Part shown: positions 17,488 through 25,599 of the stretch, one piece after another | Layout of the letters: each line of letters starts with the position of its first letter | Position numbering within the stretch: the first letter of the stretch is position 1 | Origin: CAYFQB01 sp964345225 | Lineage (GTDB): Bacteria; Nitrospirota; Thermodesulfovibrionia; Thermodesulfovibrionales; UBA6898 | Reading direction: 5' to 3' | NCBI GenBank assembly: GCA_964345225.1 | Contig: CAYFQB010000031.1 | Coordinates: forward strand, 1-60,776 | Length of the DNA: 60,776 bases | Notes under the pieces: model-generated | What the model was told of the DNA's origin: nothing | Databases searched by the model: none | Seen by the model: only the letters and a program-made list of their open reading frames with translations | Program-made: the position numbers and the translations under genes

Positions 17488-18522
17488 ATGCGAAAAAAAG
17501 GCACAATTACCTATAAAGACGCTGGTGTTAATATTGAAGAGGGAGACAGATTTGTAAAGTTAATCAGTCCTGTTGTCAGAAGGACATTCAGGCCTGAAGT
17601 AATGACGGATATTGGTTCTTTTAGCGCTCTTTTTAAAATCGATAAGAACAAATATAGAAATCCAGTTCTTGTTAGCGGAACCGACGGGGTGGGCACCAAG
17701 CTTAAAATAGCTTTTATGGCTGACCGTCACGATACTATCGGGATAGATCTTGTTGCAATGTGTGTTAATGATATCCTGACAAGCGGTGCAGAACCTTTAT
17801 TCTTTCTTGATTATTTTGCAACTGGAAAATTGAAGGTGGAGAAGGCAGCAGAGGTTATAAAAGGCATTGCATACGGCTGCATGGAATCAGGCTGTTCTCT
17901 TATCGGGGGAGAGACTGCAGAAATGCCCGGTTTTTACGAAAAGGGTGAATATGATTTATCAGGTTTTGCAGTAGGAGTTGTGGAAAAGGAAAAAATAATA
18001 GACGGCAGAAGGATAAAAAAGGGTAACGCTCTCATCGGCATTGCCTCAAATGGTCTTCATAGCAACGGCTTTTCGCTTGTAAGGAAAATTTTTTTCGATA
18101 AGAAGAAGATGCGTATTAATACAGTATTAAAAGAAACAGGCACATCATTAGGTGAAGAATTATTAAAGCCCACAAGGATTTATGTAAAGGCGTTTAATGC
18201 CTTAAATAATATTGTTGATATAAAGGGTATGGCTCATATAACAGGAGGTGGAATACAAGGTAATCTGTCCAGAATAATACCAAAAGGCCTTAAAGCTGTT
18301 ATTGAAGAGGGTTCATGGCCTGTGCATCCTATTTTTAAATTAATCAAGAAATTTGGCAATGTTCCAGATAAAGATATGAATAAGACATTTAATATGGGAA
18401 TTGGCTATATAATTGTGATAGACAGTAGCAAGAAAGAAAAGTCAATCGATATTCTGAGAAAAAAGGGGTTTGACGCTTACATAATCGGGAACGTTGGAAA
18501 AGGAACTACTAAACAAATTTAA
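17488..18522 (+). CDS. purM: Phosphoribosylformylglycinamidine cyclo-ligase
   Basis: AIR synthetase: ATP-dependent ring closure of FGAM to AIR in purine synthesis. Family landmarks are ITYKDAGVNIEEGD, VSGTDGVGTKLKIA, IGIDLVAMCVNDIL, ESGCSLIGGETAEMPGFY and MAHITGGGIQGNLSRI. The reading frame is open 43 codons further upstream, but that stretch is unlike PurM. The ATG at 17488 (MRKKGTITYKDAG) matches the normal start and gives 344 residues. The ribosome binding site is weak. No other pur gene is adjacent. Confidence 0.95.
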   Translation: MRKKGTITYKDAGVNIEEGDRFVKLISPVVRRTFRPEVMTDIGSFSALFKIDKNKYRNPVLVSGTDGVGTKLKIAFMADRHDTIGIDLVAMCVNDILTSGAEPLFFLDYFATGKLKVEKAAEVIKGIAYGCMESGCSLIGGETAEMPGFYEKGEYDLSGFAVGVVEKEKIIDGRRIKKGNALIGIASNGLHSNGFSLVRKIFFDKKKMRINTVLKETGTSLGEELLKPTRIYVKAFNALNNIVDIKGMAHITGGGIQGNLSRIIPKGLKAVIEEGSWPVHPIFKLIKKFGNVPDKDMNKTFNMGIGYIIVIDSSKKEKSIDILRKKGFDAYIIGNVGKGTTKQI

Positions 18523-18530
18523 CTTATTAA

Positions 18531-18565
18531 ACCCTGTTAGAAGACCTTCGCCTTTCTAACAGGGT
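18531..18565 (+). terminator. Hairpin downstream of purM
   Basis: A perfect 12-base stem, ACCCTGTTAGAA (18531-18542) against TTCTAACAGGGT (18554-18565), with an 11-base loop, nine bases after the purM stop. It lacks a clear U tract, so it is a terminator-like structure rather than a certain intrinsic terminator. A closely related stem (ACCCCGTTTAGAAA against TTTCTAACGGGGT) occurs in the repeat region at 24526-24565. Confidence 0.55.
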
Positions 18566-18691
18566 AAAAATTATGACAATATTCAGGAGTGTACTGACAA
18601 TATTTGTTATTTTACTTGACATATGTCCAATATTTAGAATATCCTTTTGTTTGAATTATTTATGTTTTCAATATCAAAGTAATATCTCGAC

Positions 18692-18708
18692 TTGGCATAA
18701 TATTTGCT
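18692..18708 (+). promoter_or_regulatory. Sigma-54 (-24/-12) promoter for the M23/bactofilin pair
   Basis: TTGGCATAATATTTGCT matches the consensus TGGCAYRNNNNTTGCW at every defined position, with GG (18694-18695) and GC (18706-18707) separated by exactly ten bases. Transcription would start near 18719, about 13 bases before the ATG at 18732. It is in the right place and orientation. No enhancer-binding activator is encoded in the window, so the controlling signal is unknown. Confidence 0.75.
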
Positions 18709-18731
18709 TATAGCTTTATAAAGAACAAATT

Positions 18732-19568
18732 ATGTGCAAACTGAAAGACATAATTAAGAAGGCTTTAACACCGATAACTATAATGTTAATCCCTCACAGC
18801 AGTTCGAAGTCTATAAGATTTAAGATACCTTCTGTGGGAATTTTGATTTCTATAATTCTATGGATAATCGGAACCGTCTATGTTTTTTCTATTGCTATTG
18901 ATTCGTTCGAGTATGACAGGATGAAGAAAAGTCTTAATTATTACACAAAAGAATTCATTGAATTAAAGTCAACAATATCAACTCTCAAGAAGGCAGAAAA
19001 TGAGTTCAAGAAACTGTTTGCTTTAAAGAGCAAGGAGGAGATATTCGAGAATCTTGATACTTCAGATAGTGGCTCTATAGATATGGAAAATTTAAAGAGG
19101 CAGATTAAACTAACAATGGAAAATGTAGGTGAAATTAAGGATTATTTAAGTCAGCAAAGAGACATATATTTTGCGACCCCAAAGGGATGGCCCGCTGATG
19201 GAAGAATAACCTCAGCTTACGGATACAGAGAGCATCCAATGAAAGGCAGAAAGGATTTTCATAGCGGCATTGACATTGCGTCAGAACCTGGAAAGCCTGT
19301 TAGAACAACTGCAAACGGTATTGTAAGTTTCTCTGGCTGGAGCGGTGGCAATGGAAACCTTGTGGTTATTGAACATGGATTTGGGTATTCTACATTTTAT
19401 GCTCATAACAAAAAGGTAACCGTTAAAGTCGGAGAGAAGGTCAAACGTGCTGACATTATCGGTTATATCGGGTCCACTGGCAATTCTACAGGACCACATG
19501 TACATTATGAAGTATGGAAGAGCGGAAAATCGATAAATCCATATAAATTTTTAAAGGGGAGGTCATAG
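18732..19568 (+). CDS. M23 family metallopeptidase with coiled coil
   Basis: Predicted inner-membrane-anchored periplasmic peptidoglycan endopeptidase. One transmembrane helix lies at about 34-55, a coiled-coil-like region at about 62-145, and a LytM domain at about 150-275. All zinc ligands and catalytic His residues are present: HSGID (H177, D181), YAHNKK (H225) and GPHVHYEVW (H256/H258), so it should be an active enzyme. The stop codon overlaps the GTG start of the bactofilin gene by one base. M23 peptidase-bactofilin pairs control cell shape in other diderms by local cell-wall remodelling. Confidence 0.93.
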   Translation: MCKLKDIIKKALTPITIMLIPHSSSKSIRFKIPSVGILISIILWIIGTVYVFSIAIDSFEYDRMKKSLNYYTKEFIELKSTISTLKKAENEFKKLFALKSKEEIFENLDTSDSGSIDMENLKRQIKLTMENVGEIKDYLSQQRDIYFATPKGWPADGRITSAYGYREHPMKGRKDFHSGIDIASEPGKPVRTTANGIVSFSGWSGGNGNLVVIEHGFGYSTFYAHNKKVTVKVGEKVKRADIIGYIGSTGNSTGPHVHYEVWKSGKSINPYKFLKGRS

Positions 19569-19972
19569 TGTTCCATAAAAATACTGAAAAACTTGAATCT
19601 TTTATAGGGAGCAATTCTTTTTTTAAAGGCGAAATAGATACAAAGGGTACGCTTAGAATTGACGGGATTGTTGAAGGAAATATAACAGCTGACTGGGTTA
19701 TTATTGGACCAAAAGCACATGTAACAGGTGACATAAACGGCAGAGGAATTATCATTGGTGGCAGGGTTGACGGCAATCTAAAAGCAAAAGAGCTTGTTGA
19801 GGTTCAAAGCAAAGGTCAGATATATGGCGAGATATTCACTAGCAAGCTAAATATTGTTGAAGGAGCTATATTTGATGGCAGATCCTCGATGCATAGTGAA
19901 GAAGCAAAGGTTGTTGAACTTCAGGCAAAAGAGAAATCAAAATTTGCTTATATTCCCGATTCTAATAAATAA
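19568..19972 (+). CDS. Bactofilin
   Basis: Polymer-forming cytoskeletal protein (DUF583 beta-helix). The 134 residues show the repeating short beta-strand pattern: IDTKGTLRIDGIVEGNI, AHVTGDINGRGIIIGGRVDGNL and SKGQIYGEIFTSKLNIVEGA. The start is GTG in the overlap TAGTG with the upstream peptidase. It probably recruits or positions that M23 enzyme. Its 3' end overlaps the convergent Slp gene by 11 bases. Confidence 0.94.
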   Translation: MFHKNTEKLESFIGSNSFFKGEIDTKGTLRIDGIVEGNITADWVIIGPKAHVTGDINGRGIIIGGRVDGNLKAKELVEVQSKGQIYGEIFTSKLNIVEGAIFDGRSSMHSEEAKVVELQAKEKSKFAYIPDSNK

Positions 19973-20513
19973 AAGGCCTATGCCATAAGGGATCATACCA
20001 GTAATAAGGTCGGGGATAATAAAAAGGATCATACCAGTAAGGATAAGTATAACCAGGCCGGTATATATAATAATATCTTTCTTGTTTCCATAGATAAATC
20101 TCATTAATTTCAAAAAGTGGATAACTATATTCTAGCTCTCCAAGTAATTTTATACTGCTGCCGATTAATCTGCCCGCAAGAGTAATTTTTCTGTCTTTTT
20201 TATAGATTAGAGGATCGAGCTGTCTCGGCGTTATTGCAAGAAATCTGCCCTCAGAAATGTCTTTGTCTATGATATCGCCGAATCTGTCTATAGGAGTCTG
20301 AACAACCTCTATTTCAGTACCGTATTTTGTATTAGTGGTTCTGGCTATAATACCGCCTAAGATAAATACGTTATCTACATAAACATCAGGGTTTTTCAGG
20401 ATTTTTTTGAATGTAACATCTTTAACTGCAATTTTACGGATATCTTTCGAGATTACATGGGCACAGGAGGAAAGGAAAAAAGATATAATAAAAATTATTA
20501 AATAACGTTTCAT
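19962..20513 (-). CDS. Slp family outer-membrane lipoprotein
   Basis: A 183-residue precursor with a signal peptide and lipobox (FLSSCAH, Cys17). The body matches the Slp family: VTFKKILKNPDVYVDNVFILGGII, TEIEVVQTPIDRFG, DISEGRFLAIT, LDPLIYKKDRKITLAGRLIG and YSYPLFEINEIYLW. The C-terminus is an aromatic Tyr/Trp/Pro-rich tail (about 148-183) typical of the family. In enterobacteria Slp is a starvation- or acid-induced lipoprotein; its role here is unknown. Convergent with bactofilin. Confidence 0.88.
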   Translation of the reverse strand: MKRYLIIFIISFFLSSCAHVISKDIRKIAVKDVTFKKILKNPDVYVDNVFILGGIIARTTNTKYGTEIEVVQTPIDRFGDIIDKDISEGRFLAITPRQLDPLIYKKDRKITLAGRLIGSSIKLLGELEYSYPLFEINEIYLWKQERYYYIYRPGYTYPYWYDPFYYPRPYYWYDPLWHRPFIY

Positions 20514-20896
20514 AATTTTTCAGATCAATTTCTAATTTTATTATATCATGTAGAAGATGAAACTCCGCAAGCTTAAGCATGATGTATCTCTTGTTTCTTC
20601 TGTAGAGCCTGTTAAAAAAGAATTTGCCAGAAAATAGCTCTGTATAAATAAGAAAACCCCGTTAAAAAGGTGTTGCGTGTTGGTGGCTTTAGACCATCGA
20701 CTGCAACCTGTCTGCCGATAGATAGAGGCAGACCTGTCTGCCAACCCGCTTCGCCGAATCGAGGCGAGCAGGAATATTTTTAACCTCCAATTTCATCGAA
20801 AGTTTTTCACGGAGTAAATATTGAATTTTTTTTCTTCTGTGAGTTAATCTATAAAGCTTTCTAATTTTTTAATTTCAATCTGTTGGAGGTTTTTTC
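20514..20896. other. Intergenic region with palindromic repeat before ppdK
   Basis: No gene recognised in about 380 bases. It contains a short palindromic unit: GTCTGCC (20710-20716) pairs with GGCAGAC (20727-20733), and CCTGTCTGCC occurs twice (20707-20716 and 20733-20742). A second imperfect hairpin follows around CGCTTCGCC and GGCGAGC (20748-20769). The right end holds the ppdK leader, with a good ribosome binding site TTGGAGG eight bases before the ATG. A 67-codon minus-strand reading frame here has no family resemblance and is not called. Confidence 0.6.
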
Positions 20897-23629
20897 ATGG
20901 GACAGAAGTCTAAAAAATATGTTTATTTTTTCGGTAGCGGTAAGGCAGATGGAAGGGCTGAAATGAAGAACCTGCTGGGAGGCAAGGGTGCAAATATAGC
21001 AGAAATGACCAACCTCGCTATACCTGTCCCACCAGGATTTACAATAACTACAGAGGTTTGCACCCTTTATTATAAAAACAAAAAAAGATATCCTAAAGAG
21101 CTTAAGAAACAGGTAGATACAGCGATGAAAAAGGTTGAAAAAATAATAGGCAGAAAATTCGGGGACCCGGATAACCCTCTGCTTGTCTCTGTACGCTCCG
21201 GTGCGCGAAGCTCTATGCCCGGTATGATGGAAACCGTTCTAAATATCGGTATGACAACAAGGACAATACCTACTCTAATAAGAAAAACCGGGAATGCGCG
21301 TTTTGTATATGACGCATATCGCCGTCTTCTCATGATGTATTCTGATGTTGTGATGGAAAAAGCCGCAGGAATAGAAACTCAAGAGGGAGAGGGAATTCGT
21401 CAAAAACTCGAACATGCAATGGATAGACTAAAAGTGGATAGAGGATATCAAAGCGACACCGATCTGACAGTTGAAGACCTGAAGAAGCTTTGTGATAAAT
21501 TTAAAGTAATAATTAAAGATACACTCAAAAAAGAGTTTCCGGACGATCATGAGAAACAGCTCTGGGGTGGAATTGGCGCAGTATTCCAGTCGTGGATGGG
21601 TAAACGTGCTGTCTCATACCGTAAGATTGAGAAAATCCCTGAGGACTGGGGAACAGCAGTCAATGTTCAGTCAATGGTATTTGGAAATACAGGTTATAAT
21701 TCAGCAACCGGCGTTGCCTTCACGCGTAACCCTGCAACAGGGGAGGACATGTTCTACGGAGAGTGGCTGCCTAATGCACAGGGGGAGGATGTTGTTGCAG
21801 GTATTAGAACACCCAATCCTGTTAACAAAAAAGGAAAGACAGAGGATACTAAACATATTCCTTCATTAGAGGAATCTATGCCAAAAATATATAAACAGTT
21901 ATATGGTATCCAGAAAAATCTCGAGAGGCATTACAAGGATATGCAGGATATTGAATTTACAATAGAGGATGGAAGACTCTGGATGCTTCAGACAAGAGTT
22001 GGGAAGCGTAATGGACCAGCTGCAATTCGCATGGCAGTTGAGATGGCAAAATCAAAATTGATTACCAAAGAGATGGCTGTCCAGCGTATAAAGCCTGAAC
22101 AGATAGACGAACTCCTGCATCCTAGTGTTGACCCTGATGCTGAAAAGAAGGCTGTTGAACTTGCAAAAGGTCTGCCTGCAGGTCCTGGAGGAGCTATTGG
22201 AAAAGTTGTATTTACCGCTGATGATGCAGAAGCCTGGGCAAAGAGGGGAGAGCAGGTAATACTCGTAAGAAATGAGACCTCTCCTGAAGACGTACATGGT
22301 ATGCATGCAGCAGAAGCCATTCTTACCGCTAAAGGAGGAATGACAAGCCATGCAGCTCTTGTTGCAAGGGGCTGGGGAAAATGCTGTATCGTGGGCTGCT
22401 CAGATATCAAAATAGATATATCCAAAAAGGAGATTCAGGTGAACGGCAGGATACTCAAAGAGGGTAACTGGATAACTATGAATGGAACAAAAGGCCGCGT
22501 ATATGAGGGCAAACTGAAACTTCTGCCCGCTGACCCTGAACATAATAAGTGGTATAAAGAATTAATGAAATGGGCTGACCAGATCCGTACTTTAAAAGTA
22601 AGAACAAATGCAGATACCCCACATGATTCAACATTAGCCAGAAAATTCGGAGCAGAAGGCATAGGTCTCTGCAGGACAGAGCACATGTTCTTTGGCCCTG
22701 ACAGGATAAAAGCTGTCAGGGAAATGATCCTATCCGATACTTTGGAAGGCAGGAAGAATGCACTTTTAAATATCCTTCCGATGCAGAAGGGAGATTTTAT
22801 CGGAATATTCAAGGCCATGCATGGTCTGCCAGTGACAATAAGGTTGCTTGATCCGCCACTGCATGAATTCCTTCCGCATACAGACGATGAGCTCAATGAA
22901 CTTGCTGGTGAAATGGGTGTTCCTTTTGAAAAACTTAAGTCCAAGAATGAATCACTTCATGAGTTTAACCCAATGCTCGGACATCGAGGCTGCCGTCTTG
23001 GTGTAACTTTCCCTGAAATATATGAAATGCAGGCCCAGGCTATTATGGAAGCTGCATGTGAACTTGCAAAGAAGAAAGTAAAGGTTATACCTGAGATAAT
23101 GGTCCCGCTTGTCGGTCATGTAAAGGAACTTGAAGCTATAAAAAATGTCGTTGTCTCTATAGCCGAAAGAGTACAGAGAGATTACAAGGTAAGGGTGAAC
23201 TATACAGTTGGAACCATGATTGAATTACCGCGTGCCTGTGTAACTTCTGATGAAATAGCAACAATAGCTGATTTTTATTCCTTTGGTACCAATGACCTTA
23301 CCCAGACAGTATACGGACTTTCAAGGGATGATTCCGGAAGATTCCTCCCGTACTATGTTGAAAACGGAATACTGAAAGATGATCCTTTTATAACAATCGA
23401 TACCAAAGGCGTCGGTGCTTTTATGAAGATAGCTATTGAACAGGGCAGGAAGGTAAAGAAGAATCTGAAATTGGGGATTTGTGGTGAGCACGGAGGAGAC
23501 CCTAAATCTGTTGAGTTCTGCCATAAAATAGGACTTGATTACGTTAGCTGTTCGCCGTTTAGAGTCCCCATAGCAAGATTTGCAGCTGCACAGGCAAAGT
23601 TGAAAGAAAAGACTAAAAAAAGGAAGTAA
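20897..23629 (+). CDS. ppdK: Pyruvate, phosphate dikinase
   Basis: Interconverts pyruvate, ATP and phosphate with PEP, AMP and pyrophosphate; in anaerobes it serves gluconeogenesis or PPi-saving glycolysis. The 910-residue protein has the N-terminal ATP-grasp region (LLGGKGANIAEM; SVRSGARSSMPGMMET), the swivelling domain with catalytic His485 in KGGMTSHAALVARG, and a C-terminal PEP/pyruvate TIM barrel with GAEGIGLCRTEHMFF and LKLGICGEHGGDP. TGYNSATGVAFTRNP and the TSHAA context mark PPDK rather than PEP synthase. Strong ribosome binding site; an intrinsic terminator follows. Confidence 0.97.
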   Translation: MGQKSKKYVYFFGSGKADGRAEMKNLLGGKGANIAEMTNLAIPVPPGFTITTEVCTLYYKNKKRYPKELKKQVDTAMKKVEKIIGRKFGDPDNPLLVSVRSGARSSMPGMMETVLNIGMTTRTIPTLIRKTGNARFVYDAYRRLLMMYSDVVMEKAAGIETQEGEGIRQKLEHAMDRLKVDRGYQSDTDLTVEDLKKLCDKFKVIIKDTLKKEFPDDHEKQLWGGIGAVFQSWMGKRAVSYRKIEKIPEDWGTAVNVQSMVFGNTGYNSATGVAFTRNPATGEDMFYGEWLPNAQGEDVVAGIRTPNPVNKKGKTEDTKHIPSLEESMPKIYKQLYGIQKNLERHYKDMQDIEFTIEDGRLWMLQTRVGKRNGPAAIRMAVEMAKSKLITKEMAVQRIKPEQIDELLHPSVDPDAEKKAVELAKGLPAGPGGAIGKVVFTADDAEAWAKRGEQVILVRNETSPEDVHGMHAAEAILTAKGGMTSHAALVARGWGKCCIVGCSDIKIDISKKEIQVNGRILKEGNWITMNGTKGRVYEGKLKLLPADPEHNKWYKELMKWADQIRTLKVRTNADTPHDSTLARKFGAEGIGLCRTEHMFFGPDRIKAVREMILSDTLEGRKNALLNILPMQKGDFIGIFKAMHGLPVTIRLLDPPLHEFLPHTDDELNELAGEMGVPFEKLKSKNESLHEFNPMLGHRGCRLGVTFPEIYEMQAQAIMEAACELAKKKVKVIPEIMVPLVGHVKELEAIKNVVVSIAERVQRDYKVRVNYTVGTMIELPRACVTSDEIATIADFYSFGTNDLTQTVYGLSRDDSGRFLPYYVENGILKDDPFITIDTKGVGAFMKIAIEQGRKVKKNLKLGICGEHGGDPKSVEFCHKIGLDYVSCSPFRVPIARFAAAQAKLKEKTKKRK

Positions 23630-23661
23630 TAAAAAGAAATTTCCGGATATATAAAAACCTT

Positions 23662-23690
23662 AAAAGGGGCATGAAATAATGCCCCTTTTT
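23662..23690 (+). terminator. Intrinsic terminator of ppdK
   Basis: Perfect 11-base stem AAAAGGGGCAT (23662-23672) against ATGCCCCTTTT (23679-23689), six-base loop GAAATA, followed by a T run. It starts 33 bases after the ppdK stop codon. Confidence 0.9.
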
Positions 23691-23804
23691 GCGAACAAAA
23701 GACCTTATAATTATAAATTAAAGTTGACAAACTGTTTAAAATAACTTTTAATAATTATAAAAGTTCTTAATAATCATTTCATGTGAGTAATTGGGGGTTG
23801 CATA

Positions 23805-24422
23805 ATGGGGATAAAAGAGGCGGGAAAGTATATAAAAAAACTTCATAAAAATCAGGATAATCCATATCTTTGGCCGGATTTTCTGACAGGACTACCTGAC
23901 AAGGCAGCAATAATAAAGAAACTCGAACAGATATTTCCCGATCTCGGAAAATATTCTATCGCATATGTGAGAATAAGTAATATTCACCCTTATTTGTTGA
24001 AATATGGTGATAAAAGACATGCTGATATAATTCAGTGGGCTGCGGCAATCCTCCAGACAACTTCGGAGAAATGCACTCAAAGCTTCGTAGGTACACTAAG
24101 CACACATGATTTTATAGTCATATGCAAGACAAAAAATATTATGAATACAGTTAAAGAAGCTGTAAAACTTTTCAAAAAGAGAGTTAATACCTACTACACT
24201 AAGGAAGACCTGAAAAAGAAAACCACGCTGTCTTTTATGAGGAGCAGTAAGGAGAGGGTGGACATCGGATTGATGAAATTCGTATCAGTTATTGTAGACA
24301 GAAGACTTCCGGTAAAAAGAAACCGTCTTATTCAGGAGATGGGCAGAGTATGTGCAGCTATGGAGGATTCGGATAAAGAAATAATTGTTTTGACAAATAA
24401 TATGTTGAGCAAATATAAGTAA
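23805..24422 (+). CDS. Degenerate GGDEF-like domain protein
   Basis: A 205-residue soluble protein. Residues 28-115 keep the GGDEF fold landmarks: DFLTGLPDKAAIIKKLEQ resembles the D-LTGLPNR start, and SIAYVRISNIHPYLLKYG resembles the substrate-side strand and helix. The signature loop, however, reads TLSTHDFIVIC where GGDEF would stand, so cyclase activity is not expected. The C-terminal 80 residues are basic and unrecognised. It could be a c-di-GMP or nucleotide sensor or a structural partner. A GGGGGT ribosome binding site precedes the ATG. It is a single gene between the ppdK terminator and a repeat region. Confidence 0.65.
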   Translation: MGIKEAGKYIKKLHKNQDNPYLWPDFLTGLPDKAAIIKKLEQIFPDLGKYSIAYVRISNIHPYLLKYGDKRHADIIQWAAAILQTTSEKCTQSFVGTLSTHDFIVICKTKNIMNTVKEAVKLFKKRVNTYYTKEDLKKKTTLSFMRSSKERVDIGLMKFVSVIVDRRLPVKRNRLIQEMGRVCAAMEDSDKEIIVLTNNMLSKYK

Positions 24423-24885
24423 ATTTTGCAATATTTCTCCCCACTTCCTTACTCTTTACTCGTTACTTCTTACTTTTTGAGAACTAAAATGTTACGTCTA
24501 TCGGTTACGGTATCGAAGCCCGTTTACCCCGTTTAGAAATTATTGTTATTTTTTTCTAACGGGGTTTACTCATCGCATGGCGCATGGCGCTCGGCGCATG
24601 GCGTTCTTTTTACTACTTGCTGCTTACTTTCTGCTCCCTGCTCCTTGCACCCTGCTTTTTACTCCTCACTCCTAACTACTCACCCCTCACTTTCCTTTGA
24701 TCTTTGACTTTTAGTGCCTACTGCTTACGGCTCGACTAAGCTCGCCGAAGTCTTCCTACTTTTGCTTTTTACTCCTTATCCCTTACTTTCCCTTACCTTT
24801 ACCTGTTTTTAATTTCTGTCTAGTGCCTACAATTCTGCATTCTGCATCCTTCATTTTACAGTAGTCGTGTGTGTTATACTGAAAA
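24423..24885 (-). repeat. Modular intergenic repeat, copy C (inverted)
   Basis: About 460 non-coding bases. Read on the minus strand it contains AGTGAGGGGTGAGTAGTTAG and the following GAGTGAGGAGTAAAAAGCAG almost exactly as at 35050-35125, then a run of CGCCATGCGCC-type units, then a GGGCTTCGATACCGTAACCG block. A hairpin (ACCCCGTTTAGAAA, 24526-24539, against TTTCTAACGGGGT, 24553-24565) interrupts it. The right end has a different unit, ATTCTGCATTCTGCATCC. It lies immediately before a methyltransferase-like gene. No ORF is supported. Confidence 0.75.
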
Positions 24886-25599
24886 ATGAGCCGCAAATCT
24901 TTTGATAAACAGATGCATATTATTGCACAGGCTCTTATTAAAATTGCAAATGATGACGCAGTTCGATCAGAACAACCGGACATTGATAATTATGTGGCTG
25001 ATCTAAGAGCATCAATACATAAAGACGATTTATTGGAATATGAGCAGGCCATGGTTAATCTATATACCCTATTGCACAGCTTCGGTGCTATTTACTCTTC
25101 TAAAGAAAAGGAAATTCTTAATATAAGAAAGGGCTACTCATGTTATCCAGGAGGATTTTCACCGCTTATCAGGGCAGAACCGTATATCAAGTCTAAATCT
25201 ACAGTCGCCGATCTCGGTGCTGCTAACGGGCTGCAGGGATTACTGCTGCAGCACCTTTATCCTCATCGAAAGACAATGCAGATAGAGCTTTCCTCGGAAA
25301 TGATAAATGCCGGGCAAATTTTCCAGAAAGCCCTTGGTATAACTAATGACCGTGTAGAATGGATTAATGATGATATTGCAAATGTACCCTTTGAAAATGT
25401 AGATTTTATATATATATATCGACCTGCCCATCCTTATGAAGGCGGTGTTGAACTTTACAGAGCAATTTCAGATAAAATAGCCACTGTGGATAAACCGCTC
25501 GTGATTTTCAGCGTTGCAGATTGTCTTGCTCCATTCATGGATAAACGCTTTTCAATTTTTTATACAGATGGCCACCTCACCTGTTTTCACAACAAATAA
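24886..25599 (+). CDS. Class I SAM-dependent methyltransferase-like protein
   Basis: A 237-residue soluble protein. The AdoMet-binding glycine loop appears as VADLGAANGLQGLLLQ (about 107-122), followed by an acidic strand end (QIELSSEM) and a motif II-like segment VEWINDDIANVPFENVDFIYIY. The N-terminal 85 residues are helical and unrecognised. No substrate can be assigned, and loss of catalytic function is possible because no motif beyond the AdoMet fold is seen. Its 3' end overlaps the convergent gene at 25587 by 13 bases. Confidence 0.7.
   Translation: MSRKSFDKQMHIIAQALIKIANDDAVRSEQPDIDNYVADLRASIHKDDLLEYEQAMVNLYTLLHSFGAIYSSKEKEILNIRKGYSCYPGGFSPLIRAEPYIKSKSTVADLGAANGLQGLLLQHLYPHRKTMQIELSSEMINAGQIFQKALGITNDRVEWINDDIANVPFENVDFIYIYRPAHPYEGGVELYRAISDKIATVDKPLVIFSVADCLAPFMDKRFSIFYTDGHLTCFHNK

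Noticed and set aside
20541..20744. 67-codon minus-strand ORF in the ppdK leader
   Set aside because: Its composition follows the palindromic repeat, it has no family resemblance and no ribosome binding site.
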